64,000 nucleotides of DNA, taken from contig CAVVMV010000002.1 of NCBI GenBank assembly GCA_963749485.1, forward strand, positions 1 to 64,000, written 5' to 3'. Under the pieces are notes generated by a model. The model ran no database searches. It was not told the DNA's origin and saw only the letters and a program-made list of their open reading frames with translations. This document shows positions 29,698 to 38,441 of this stretch, piece after piece; position 1 is the first letter of the stretch, and each line of letters begins with the position of its first letter. Both the position numbers and the translations under genes were made by a program. The DNA is from JAZGGS01 sp963749485 (lineage in GTDB: Bacteria > Bacteroidota > Ignavibacteria > Ignavibacteriales > Ignavibacteriaceae).

Positions 29698-31381
29698 TTA
29701 TAAGCCATAATATAATTGCAAAATGAAACTCACTAATGCTTTTATCAACAAAGCTCAGATCTTCCTGCTGTGATGAAGTTTTTGTAAGCTGGTATCTAGC
29801 TCTTATAAACAATTCATGTAAAAATTCATATTTAACGGAAGCACCAAAGTAAGTATGGTTTGTTCTTAAACCGGATAGAAATGCTGGTTGTGGTTGTTCA
29901 TACTGACCATCAGTATCACCTTTTTCTCCCTGCCTAATAAAGCGCGCCCACAGTTTGGCTTCAAGTCCTCTTAAAAACCTGTACTTAAGTGAAGCATAAA
30001 CCTGGTCTGCATTATTTCCCATCCAGTGTCCCAGAACGTACGAAGCACTTTCATATGTAGTTGTAGATATAAAATGATCGTAAGCGTATGGATAAATTTT
30101 AGAGTACTCAAGTTTTGCTGTGAGATTGTTTATTGGTAAGTCAGTTACGGATGCACCGAGTGTAAAACCAATCTGGTTTCTCTGACTTTGCGAATCAAAC
30201 AAACCGTTCAGTGTAATTTCATCAATAAAAAGTGTGCCGTATAAATGTGTGTTCTTTAAGTGTCCACGCGAACTTATAGAAGCAAAAAATTGTGCGTTAT
30301 TTCCGGCGGCGTTACTTTGGCGGCTCAAGTAATGATCAGCGAGGCGGAAGAATGTTACCGGGATAAGATAAAGTATTTCAAGCTTATCAGAGTAAACAAT
30401 TGATTCACCAAGAGAAACATCCAAACCTTTAAGCGGGCGAAGTGTTAAAGTGTGCGATGCAATAAATTTATCCCTGAATGAAAATCTTGGACCACCAGTG
30501 TCTGTGTAATAAATATCAGTTGAATCAATTACATCGGAAGAGAGCCAGCCATGAAAATAATTAAAGCTTAGCCATTCAACAGGATAAACATCCAAACGAA
30601 TAAATGGATATGAAGGCGGCTTTTGCGATAATACCAGCAAACCATTATCACCATAACCCCATTCCAAAAAATCTTTACCAACTGCAATTGTTCCCCAATC
30701 CCAATCTGTTGCTATAATTCCTTTTGCTTCGCTGTACTCAATCTTATCATGTAGGATAATTTAAGATAGTATGATTGCTTCGTCTCATTAACTCCGGTAA
30801 CTGGTGAAAAGCGTTTATCTTTATCTATAGTGGTTCCGTTTTCTGCATTATCACGAAAATCAAAACTTACACCCAGCACATCCGTAATGTAACCATAAGT
30901 ATAAAAACCATTCCAGAAGTGAGTTCGCTTTTCTTTATCTAAAGATCCAATTTCAGCACCAAGAATTAAACTAAGATTAACTTTAAATGCATCACTTCCA
31001 TAAGAAAAAAATCTCCATCTGCCTGCAGGATCGTCACTGAAAAAATCCTTGTGTTCTACCTGCTCTTCTCCATCATTCATTAACCATATTTCGTGATGAT
31101 AATCTTTTATAAGGAATTCCAGTTCTTCTTTTTCAAGCGAGGTAAGTTGATTCACGTTCTTTTCAACATCAAGTAAGTTTTTTAGCAATATATTTTCTTG
31201 CCAGCGGTCTTATCTCATCATAAAATTCTATAACACCTTTCTGGCTTAATCTTGCAAGAAAATTGTAAACATCCCGGTGAAGTGGTTCATAAACAACTTG
31301 TGAGAATGTTGAAGAAACTATAAACAGCAATAATGTTATTAAAAGTGTTTTATTAATATTTAAGAATAAATTAGAAACCAA
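29698..31381 (-). CDS. Capsule assembly Wzi-like outer-membrane protein, frameshifted
   Basis: An exported protein of about 560 residues beginning at TTG 31381 with a signal peptide (ends TFSQ), then a helical N-terminal domain (YNFLARLSQKGVIEFYDEIRP) and a large beta-barrel (WDWGTIAVGKDFLEWGYGDNG, ASLKYRFLRGLEAKLWARF, SVKYEFLHELFIRARY). This is the plan of Wzi/capsule-assembly outer-membrane proteins, which help attach capsule to the cell surface. Frame breaks lie near 31185 and 30740. A third, near 29715, seems to remove the natural stop: dropping one A gives AIYYGL-stop at 29698, a typical barrel end. Its place among sugar-nucleotide genes supports a role in surface polysaccharide. Confidence 0.75.
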
Positions 31382-31383
31382 TC

Positions 31384-32556
31384 TTAAGCTCCGGTAATGA
31401 ATTCTTTAATTTTATCAACTACAAATTGCTGCTGCCCAGCGCTAAGTTCAGGATAAATTGGTAACGCAAGAGTTGTAGCCCCAGCGGTTTCAGAAATTGG
31501 AAAATCTCCATCATTATATCCAAGATCAGCAAAACATTCCTGCTGATGAAAAGGAACAGGATAGTAAATTTCACATCCAATTTCATTATTTAAAAGAAAT
31601 TCTCTTAAAGAATCTCTTTCCTGAACCCTTATTATATACTGGTTATATATATGATAATTTTTAAGCTCATTAATATCTTTATAGATGGCTTTGGGTAACA
31701 GGATTTTGTTATTATCATCAAAATTTATTTTCCCGGTTTCTTCTGCTAAACCTGCTTCAATAAAAAAACTATTATACTTTTCAGCGTTTTCTCTTCTTTT
31801 CTCAGACCAGGAATTAAGATGAGGAAGTTTAACCCTAAGAACTGCTGCTTGTAAAGCATCCAGCCGGAAGTTGCCGCCAATAACTTTGTGATAGTATTTT
31901 GGCTCGCCCCCATGTACTCTTTTAATTCGCAGTGAATGTGCAAGTTCATCATCATTTGTTACAACTAAACCACCGTCGCCATAGCATCCCAGGTTTTTAC
32001 TGGGAAAAAACGAGAAACAACCGATATCCCCGATTGTTCCGGCACATTTTCCATCTTTATACTCAGCTCCTATTGCCTGCGCTCCATCTTCTATAACTTT
32101 AAGGTTATGTTTTTTTGCAATTTCCATAACCGGCTGCATATCAGCGCATTGCCCATAAAGATGAACAGGAATTATAGCTTTTGTTTTGGGAGTAACTTTT
32201 CTTTTAACATCATCCGGGTCAAGGTTATAGGTTACGGGATCAATATCTGTTAAAACAGGTACGGCATTTAACCGTGAAACAACACCTGCAGTTGCAAAAA
32301 AGGAATAAGTAGGCACTATTACTTCATCACCCGGCTTAATATTAATTGCCATCAGGGCAAGAAGCAAAGCATCAGTACCTGATGACACACCAATAGCGTG
32401 TTTACATTTAAGATAGCTGCAAAATTCTTCTTCCATCTTTTGAACTTCGGGACCAAGAATAAAGTACTGTGATTCTGCAACTCGTAGAACTGCTTCATCT
32501 AATTCTTTTTTTAAGGATAAATATTGTGGCTTTAAATCTAAAAGTGGTACTCTCAT
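31384..32556 (-). CDS. DegT/DnrJ/EryC1/StrS sugar aminotransferase
   Basis: A 390-residue PLP-dependent aminotransferase acting on nucleotide-linked keto-sugars. Seen: VPLLDLKPQYLSLKKELDEAV, GVSSGTDALLLAL (phosphate-binding), VPTYSFFATAGVV, VHLYGQCADM, IEDGAQAIGAEY (cofactor-ring Asp) and the Schiff-base Lys in FFPSKNLGCYGDGG. It closely resembles enzymes making 3-amino- or 4-amino-dideoxyhexoses such as FdtB/VioA types; which carbon is aminated cannot be told by eye. It lies 67 bases downstream of rfbC, so a dTDP-hexose is the likely substrate. Intact frame. Confidence 0.92.
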   Translation of the reverse strand: MRVPLLDLKPQYLSLKKELDEAVLRVAESQYFILGPEVQKMEEEFCSYLKCKHAIGVSSGTDALLLALMAINIKPGDEVIVPTYSFFATAGVVSRLNAVPVLTDIDPVTYNLDPDDVKRKVTPKTKAIIPVHLYGQCADMQPVMEIAKKHNLKVIEDGAQAIGAEYKDGKCAGTIGDIGCFSFFPSKNLGCYGDGGLVVTNDDELAHSLRIKRVHGGEPKYYHKVIGGNFRLDALQAAVLRVKLPHLNSWSEKRRENAEKYNSFFIEAGLAEETGKINFDDNNKILLPKAIYKDINELKNYHIYNQYIIRVQERDSLREFLLNNEIGCEIYYPVPFHQQECFADLGYNDGDFPISETAGATTLALPIYPELSAGQQQFVVDKIKEFITGA

Positions 32557-32623
32557 ATCAAACTCATTCTTTAATTTAAAATTAGTGAGAAACGTATGGA
32601 ATTACTAATAAAGAACGCAGTCA

Positions 32624-33178
32624 CTATGGCGTGTAAATAAAATCTTTATTTATCTCTTTAAATTTTTTTGCTTTAAGATCTTTTGCAGAAACCACAGGAT
32701 TTTCAACCTGCCAATCTATGTTTAAATCAGGATCGTTATAAAGAATGGAACGCTCATGTTCTTTGCTGTAATAATTTGTACACTTGTAAGAAAATACTGC
32801 TTCATCTGATAAAACAGAAAAACCATGAGCCAATCCGGGTGGAATCCATATCTGCATTTTCTTTTCTGTGTTAAGCAAATGTGCATAATGTTTACCGAAT
32901 GTGGGAGAGCCAAACCTTATATCAACAGCTACATCAAGTACTTTGCCTGAAATTACCTGGCATAGTTTACCTTGTGCTTTATCACCAACCTGGTAATGCA
33001 ATCCTCTTACAGTTTCTTTTTTTGATTGTGAAATGTTATCCTGAACAAAATTTATATCAGGCGCAATGTCATCGTATTTTTCTTTGCTGTATGATTCAAA
33101 AAAATAGCCCCTGTCATCTCTGAACAGATCAGGTTCAATCAGCAGGAGTCCTTCAATATTTGTTTTACTTACTTTCAT
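32624..33178 (-). CDS. rfbC: dTDP-4-dehydrorhamnose 3,5-epimerase (RmlC)
   Basis: A 184-residue cupin epimerase of the dTDP-sugar pathway. Seen: GLLLIEPDLFRDDRGYFFESY, FVQDNISQSKKETVRGLHYQ (catalytic His in RGLHYQ), QGKLCQVISGKVLDVAVDIR and WIPPGLAHGFSVLSDEA. All are RmlC signatures, and length is normal. Its ATG directly abuts the rfbA stop, so the two are co-transcribed. rfbB and rfbD, needed for dTDP-rhamnose, are not in the window. Confidence 0.95.
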   Translation of the reverse strand: MKVSKTNIEGLLLIEPDLFRDDRGYFFESYSKEKYDDIAPDINFVQDNISQSKKETVRGLHYQVGDKAQGKLCQVISGKVLDVAVDIRFGSPTFGKHYAHLLNTEKKMQIWIPPGLAHGFSVLSDEAVFSYKCTNYYSKEHERSILYNDPDLNIDWQVENPVVSAKDLKAKKFKEINKDFIYTP

Positions 33179-34090
33179 TTAAAACGAATCTTCTTTTAAT
33201 ATTTTTTCCAGGTAATCCCTGTAAAGTGATTTTGGAATTGAATTTATTGAAGCATTAAACTGATCTTTATCAATAAATCCTTTGTAGTAAGCTACTTCTT
33301 CAATACAAGCTACTTTTAATCCCTGCCTGTCTTCAATAACACCAAAAAAATTAGAGGCGGCAAGCAGTGCTTCGGGTGTCCCGGTATCAAGCCATGCAAC
33401 ACCTCTTCCAATTTTTTCAACACTGAGCTTACCCATTTCCATATATTTTTTATTAACATCAGTAATTTCAAGCTCACCTCGATCAGAGGGTTTAAGGTTT
33501 TTAGAAATTTCTACTACCGAATTATCGAATAAGTACAAACCAGGTACAGCAAAATGTGATTTAGGAGAAGCGGGTTTTTCTTCAATTGAAATTGCTTTTC
33601 CGTCATCACCAAATTCAACTATTCCGTATCTTTCCGGATCTTTAACCTGGTAACCAAAAATAGTTGCGCCGGTTTTATTAGCAAGCGCTTTGTAAAAGAA
33701 ATCTATGTTACCATAAAAAATGTTATCACCAAGTATTAAGCAAACCGGATCATCTTCTATAAACTCATCTCCGATAATAAACGCCTCGGCAATCCCATTT
33801 GGTGCTGATTGAACTTCATAATTCAACTTTATTCCAAGCTGAGAGCCATCACCAAATAGTTGTTTGTAATGCGGAATAGTTTTTTCATCCGATATAATCA
33901 GAATTTCTCTAATTCCACCAAGCATAAGGATGGATAGAGGATAATAAATCAGCGGCTTATCATAGATAAGAGTTAATTGCTTACTATAAACTTTTGTAAT
34001 TGGGTATAGCCGTGAACCGGCACCTCCGGCAAGGATTATTCCCTTATAGTTGTTGTTATTATGATTCTGTTTACCTTCTGGGTTCATCAT
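33179..34090 (-). CDS. rfbA: Glucose-1-phosphate thymidylyltransferase (RmlA)
   Basis: Makes dTDP-glucose from dTTP and glucose-1-phosphate. Seen: nucleotide-binding GIILAGGAGSRLYPITKVYSKQL, PLIYYPLSILMLGGI, LILGDNIFYG, IEEKPASPKSHFAVPGLYLF and RGVAWLDTGTPEALLAAS, all typical of RmlA. The start at 34090 (adjacent ATGATG) is preferred: the frame is open upstream to 34177, but that would add about 29 unrelated residues and overlap the mgtE stop. First gene of the sugar-nucleotide series read toward gmd. Confidence 0.95.
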   Translation of the reverse strand: MMNPEGKQNHNNNNYKGIILAGGAGSRLYPITKVYSKQLTLIYDKPLIYYPLSILMLGGIREILIISDEKTIPHYKQLFGDGSQLGIKLNYEVQSAPNGIAEAFIIGDEFIEDDPVCLILGDNIFYGNIDFFYKALANKTGATIFGYQVKDPERYGIVEFGDDGKAISIEEKPASPKSHFAVPGLYLFDNSVVEISKNLKPSDRGELEITDVNKKYMEMGKLSVEKIGRGVAWLDTGTPEALLAASNFFGVIEDRQGLKVACIEEVAYYKGFIDKDQFNASINSIPKSLYRDYLEKILKEDSF

Positions 34091-34160
34091 AGTCTTGCAA
34101 ATATAAAAAGATTCTTCCTGAATATTACACTTTAGGGAGGTAAATCGATAGGTTCCTAAA

Positions 34161-35540
34161 TTAAAGCAGTGTACCACCCAAAATTATTATTGCAACTGTG
34201 AAATAGATTATTATTCCTGCTATATCAACTATTGTGGTTACAAGCGGAGCTGAGGAAGTAGCAGGATCTGCACCAAGCCGTTTTAAAATGAAAGGAAGCA
34301 TCGATCCGGATAAAGTTCCCCACATAACAATTCCAATTATTGAAATAGATATTGTTATTCCAAGTAAGACCCAGTGTGCACCTATAGCAGCAGAAAAATT
34401 TGCCAGGAATGCAACCTGGAAGAACCCTAGCAATCCTAAAATTAATCCAATCATTAATCCTGATAAAATTTCTCTATGCATAATTCGCCACCAATCGGCA
34501 AGTGTTATTTCGCCAACTGCCATAGCCCTTATAACCAATGTTGCAGCCTGCGAACCAGAATTACCTCCGCTGGAAATAATTAAAGGAATAAAAATCGATA
34601 ACACAACAGCTTTGGTAATTTCGTTCTCAAAGTATTCCAACACGATAGCAGTTAATATTTGCGCAATAAACAATATAGCTAACCAAACCACTCGTTTCTT
34701 TACCATCTCAAGAAGAGGAATAGTGGGATACGGTTCTTCCAAAGCTTCCACTGCGGCAAGTTTATGAATATCCTCTGTGGCTTCTTCTTCTGCTACATCA
34801 AGGACATCATCAACGGTAACAATTCCAATCAAAACACCGAATTTATCTACAACTGGTAGTGCAATCCTATCATACTTTTTAAATACTTCAACAGCTTCTT
34901 CCTGGTCATCAGTTACATTTAAAGCCACATAATTTTCATCCATTAAATCTGTAACTTTTTTATCCGGTGAAGCAAGAATAAACTCCTTAATTTTAATATC
35001 ATCAAGAAGCTTATTTCTATCATCAATTACATAAACAATATTTAGTGTTTCGCTGTCTTCAGCATTTTCCCGGATATATTTTAATGCCTCCTCAATTGTC
35101 CAGGCAGGTTTAATTGCTATGTAATCCGGCGTCATAAGCCGTCCCACACTGTTTTCAGGATAGCCAAGCAGAGTGCGTGCGATAATTCTTTCTTCTGTTG
35201 ACAAGAGCTGCAGTAACTGTTTCGCTGCTGAGCCAGGTAGTTCTTCCAGCAATGCGGTACGATCATCGGGAGACATATCGTTAAGTAAAGCCGCTACTTC
35301 ACCTTTACCCATAGCTTTTAATAAATCCAACTGTATGTCGAATTCCAGTTGTTCAAATGTATCGGTTGCAAGCTCAATAGGAAGTAAACGGAAAACTATA
35401 ACTTGTTCATTCTCTTGAAGTTCAACAATCAGATCGGCAATATCGGCGGGGGTCCAATCACTCAGGATCTCTTTTAATATGCTAAGCTTTCTCTCAGCAA
35501 TAAGAGATTTTATTTCTGGTTGTAGCAACTTGCTTAGCAT
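34161..35540 (-). CDS. mgtE: MgtE-family magnesium transporter
   Basis: A 459-residue inner-membrane Mg2+ channel/transporter. N-terminal helical MgtE domain (about 1-130; ADIADLIVELQENEQVIVFRLLP, LLNDMSPDDRTALLEELPG), two CBS domains (about 135-255; RLMTPDYIAIKP, IALPVVDKFGVLIGIVTVDD) that sense Mg2+, and five membrane segments with SGGNSGSQAATLVIRA and the C-terminal GADPATSSAPLVTTIVD pore motif. Length and order match MgtE. It lies just upstream of rfbA on the same strand and may share transcription, although its function is unrelated. Confidence 0.96.
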   Translation of the reverse strand: MLSKLLQPEIKSLIAERKLSILKEILSDWTPADIADLIVELQENEQVIVFRLLPIELATDTFEQLEFDIQLDLLKAMGKGEVAALLNDMSPDDRTALLEELPGSAAKQLLQLLSTEERIIARTLLGYPENSVGRLMTPDYIAIKPAWTIEEALKYIRENAEDSETLNIVYVIDDRNKLLDDIKIKEFILASPDKKVTDLMDENYVALNVTDDQEEAVEVFKKYDRIALPVVDKFGVLIGIVTVDDVLDVAEEEATEDIHKLAAVEALEEPYPTIPLLEMVKKRVVWLAILFIAQILTAIVLEYFENEITKAVVLSIFIPLIISSGGNSGSQAATLVIRAMAVGEITLADWWRIMHREILSGLMIGLILGLLGFFQVAFLANFSAAIGAHWVLLGITISISIIGIVMWGTLSGSMLPFILKRLGADPATSSAPLVTTIVDIAGIIIYFTVAIIILGGTLL

Positions 35541-35719
35541 TTTTAATCCCTGTGTGGTTGTAACCTTTTTCTACATTTTGTTCAATTTTTGATATAAATT
35601 GAACTAAAAATAGCCCATAAAAGTGGGAAAAACAATTTTCGATTTATCATATTATAAGGATAACAATTCGCTTAAACCATTTAATTGTTAAATTTGTGCA
35701 AAAGTTATTGAAAAGAGAA

Positions 35720-36850
35720 ATGAATATTGTTGTTGATGAAAATATCGCTTATGCAAAGAAAGCTTTCTCTGAATTTGGAGATGTTCATCTTGTTGATGGC
35801 AGGAAGATTACAAACCAGCAGCTAAAAAATGTTGATGTATTAATAGTAAGATCAATTACAAATGTAAACAGTAACTTGCTGGATGGAACAAAAGTTAAAT
35901 TTGTCGGAACAGCAACAATCGGCTCCGATCATATTGATCTGAATTATCTGGAGAAGAACAATATAACTTTTGCTGATGCTAAGGGATGTAATGCAGATTC
36001 AGTTGCTGAGTATGTTTTTACTGCGCTGTTAAAAATAGCAGCTGATGAAAATATAAGGTTGAATAAAAAATCAATTGGAGTAGTAGGAATTGGAAATATC
36101 GGTAGCAGGGTTGTTAGAATTGCTGAAGCGCTGGGAATGTTGGTCTTAAAAAATGATCCTCCTTTAGAAAGAAAAGGGATTGGGAAAAAATATGTTTCAC
36201 TGGATGAAATATTGCAGGCAGATATAATAACCATGCATGTTCCCTTAAACAAAGGAGGACGGGATAACACGGTTCATCTTCTTAATAAAGATAACCTGAA
36301 TCAAATTCGGGATGGAGCAATAATAATAAACACTTCGCGCGGTGTTGTAATTGATAACGATGCACTCTATAACATAACCCAAAGCAAAAAGTTATATAAT
36401 ATTTTGGATGTCTGGGAAAATGAACCAGGAGTAAATATTGATCTTCTAAACATCACCAAAATTGGAACCGCACACATTGCCGGATATTCTTTGGAAGGGA
36501 AAGGTAAATGGTACAGAGATGATATATGAATGCTCTCTGTAGTTTTGCGGGGATACCACCAAGCTGGAAACCTGAATTACCAGAAGTTGAGAATAAAGAA
36601 TTTGTTTTAGATGACAGCAAAAGTGATGAGTTAAAACTTTATAATTTGTTAAGCTCTGTTTATAATATTGAAGAAGATGACAGAAGAATGAGAAATATTA
36701 TAAAATTAAACCCGGGAAGAAAGAGGGAAGTACTTTGACCAGCTAAGAAAAGAATACCCGCTAAGAAGAGAGTTTAGTAATTATACGGTAAAACTGAGAG
36801 AAGACGAACTTCATTTAAAAAAGATACTGGAAACTTTAAGATTTAAGTGA
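35720..36850 (+). CDS. pdxB: Erythronate-4-phosphate dehydrogenase, frameshifted
   Basis: D-2-hydroxyacid dehydrogenase of the DXP-dependent pyridoxal-phosphate pathway. Seen: MNIVVDENIAYAKKAFSEFG (typical PdxB start), ATIGSDHIDLNYL, NAD motif GVVGIGNIGSRVV, HVPLNKGGRDNTVHLL, catalytic Arg in NTSRGVVIDNDAL, Glu in NEPGVNIDLL and His in GTAHIAGYSLEGK. Frame changes occur near 36505 and 36732; the C-terminal dimerisation region (EALCSFAGIPPSW ... YFDQLRKEYPLRREF) is present in the other frames. The ATG at 35720 is preferred over a GTG at 35696 because it starts the conserved domain. The gene converges on the TonB-like gene with 20 bases between. Confidence 0.92.
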
Positions 36851-36870
36851 AGGAATATTAAAACTAATCT

Positions 36871-37689
36871 TCATCTATTTTCTAATTTAAACTCAATTGG
36901 TATATCCATCTGTACTTTTATTCTTTGTCCTCTTTGCAGACCGGGTTTAAACCGGTGATAATAAACTGCTAAACGAGCCGATTCATCGCAGCCATAACCA
37001 ATTCCTTCAACCACCTCAGCATTAAGTACTTCACCGTCTCTATCAATAAAAGCACGAATTACCACAGTCCCTTCAATCTCATTTTCTTTTGCTTCTTTTG
37101 GATAAGAAAGCTTTTTATAAATTGCCTTCATCCCACCAATTGGTTTGGGTAAAACTTCTACGGAGATATAAAATGCTGGGTCATCCTCGTAATTATGTTC
37201 TTCTTCAATTGCCGGCGGAAGCGGGTTGTTTGGATCAACTTTTGTTTTATTCCTTTGCTGCTCTCTCTTTAGTTTATTTCTTTCATACTCGGCAAGAAGT
37301 TTTTCGTATGCACCGTCATCAAGTATAATTTTGTCAACAGCAAGAATTCCCTCTTCATAATAAACATCTTCAATATACTTTCCTGTGCTGTCGAAAAAAG
37401 TTGTGGGTCCTTCACGCTTTCCGTTTTCAATGGTAAACATTTCGCGTAAAGTGCTGCTATCATCATAAATTCTTACCAGTCCCTCAACTCTTCCGTTAAC
37501 GTAAGTTAGCTCTTCTTTCTTGTTTCCATCTTCCCTGTAAAATATTGCGTCGCCGTCTCTTACTCCGTGTTTATAATGGATATCTGATTTTATATTTCCA
37601 TTATCGTAGTACAAAACAGTTGAATCAACCTGCGGGAAAGCGCAAATAGTTAAGAGAAATAATTTTAATATTATAAGTTTTGTCTTCAT
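36871..37689 (-). CDS. Exported MORN-type repeat protein with TonB C-terminal domain
   Basis: A 272-residue protein with a signal peptide or N-terminal anchor (1-20), at least four MORN/YwqK-type repeats of ~23 residues (about 25-120; DGDAIFYREDGNKKEELTY, EGLVRIYDDSSTLREMF, EGPTTFFDSTGKYIED), a charged Lys/Arg/Gln-rich segment (about 130-165) and a C-terminal TonB domain (YPKEAKENEIEGTVVIRAFI, DESARLAVYYHRFKPG). TonB C-terminal domains contact outer-membrane receptors, but proline-rich spacers usual for TonB are weak here. The MORN-TonB combination is characteristic of Bacteroidota-like bacteria; a direct energy-transducing role is unproven. Confidence 0.82.
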   Translation of the reverse strand: MKTKLIILKLFLLTICAFPQVDSTVLYYDNGNIKSDIHYKHGVRDGDAIFYREDGNKKEELTYVNGRVEGLVRIYDDSSTLREMFTIENGKREGPTTFFDSTGKYIEDVYYEEGILAVDKIILDDGAYEKLLAEYERNKLKREQQRNKTKVDPNNPLPPAIEEEHNYEDDPAFYISVEVLPKPIGGMKAIYKKLSYPKEAKENEIEGTVVIRAFIDRDGEVLNAEVVEGIGYGCDESARLAVYYHRFKPGLQRGQRIKVQMDIPIEFKLENR

Positions 37690-37723
37690 AAAAATGTTTT
37701 TAGTGCGGTTGAAAAGATACTTT

Positions 37724-38266
37724 TTAATTTTGAGTAATAAGAGGCATTAAAACAGCAACAAGAAAAATTAGAATTGCAAATCCGAAAATGATGTAACCAA
37801 TCTCAATATCATAGTTGAGTAATCCCGTTTCATTCAAAAGATAGTGCCAGTCATGATAAACTTTATTTCCGCCAAGCAGTGGAAGTTTTTGTGCACGTGC
37901 ATCGGCGGCATAAACACTTATGTTAATAATATTCTGCCCCAACCATAGCATTGCAACTTGTACACCTGTACGGTAATCATTCCTGAAAAAGAAACCCGCA
38001 ATAATGGAAGGAATGATGATCTGCATAAGTGTTCCGCCCAAAGTATAAATAAACTTGCCGAAAAATCTGAAAAAGAGATGCCCGGCTTCGTGAATTACGA
38101 GATCAATATTATCCAGCAGCCCGTATTCACCACGGTTCAAGATCCAGAAAAGTGCTATTGGCAGAATGATGATAGAAGGAATCCACCGTTTGAATTCATC
38201 CCATTTGGTATACTCTTTGGCACGTTTTAAATCAACCTGGTTATTGTTTTCTAATTCAGGTTCCAT
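37724..38266 (-). CDS. Small membrane metalloprotease-like protein (HEAGH motif)
   Basis: A 180-residue membrane protein with four or five hydrophobic helices. Helix 2 carries LVIHEAGHLFFRFFG, the HExxH zinc-binding/catalytic motif in its M50 setting; a later NISVYAADA could provide the third ligand (Asp). The C-terminal helix (YIIFGFAILIFLVAVLMPL) is hydrophobic. It looks like a minimal site-2-protease relative, without PDZ or CBS domains. Substrate unknown. It lies 35 bases upstream of the MORN/TonB gene on the same strand, so co-transcription is likely. Confidence 0.72.
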   Translation of the reverse strand: MEPELENNNQVDLKRAKEYTKWDEFKRWIPSIIILPIALFWILNRGEYGLLDNIDLVIHEAGHLFFRFFGKFIYTLGGTLMQIIIPSIIAGFFFRNDYRTGVQVAMLWLGQNIINISVYAADARAQKLPLLGGNKVYHDWHYLLNETGLLNYDIEIGYIIFGFAILIFLVAVLMPLITQN

Positions 38267-38441
38267 TAACTACAATCAATTTTTTAAATCCATACTTTAA
38301 ATTTCTGTAAATAATTTGGAGATATAAAATAATTGGTAATAAAATTAAAGGTATTTATGATGTGAAATTACCAGGTGTTAACAAAAGGTTGGAAATTAAA
38401 TCCTGCTTTTAGCCTTCCTAAAGAAACTGCGATTAAACTAA

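Noticed and set aside
34091..34177. N-terminal extension of rfbA
   Set aside because: It would overlap the mgtE stop and add about 29 residues absent from the family; ATGATG at 34090/34087 fits the normal start.
34234..34767. A 177-residue plus-strand open frame
   Set aside because: It is antisense to the membrane domain of mgtE, which is intact and well conserved; the open frame reflects biased codon use on the other strand.
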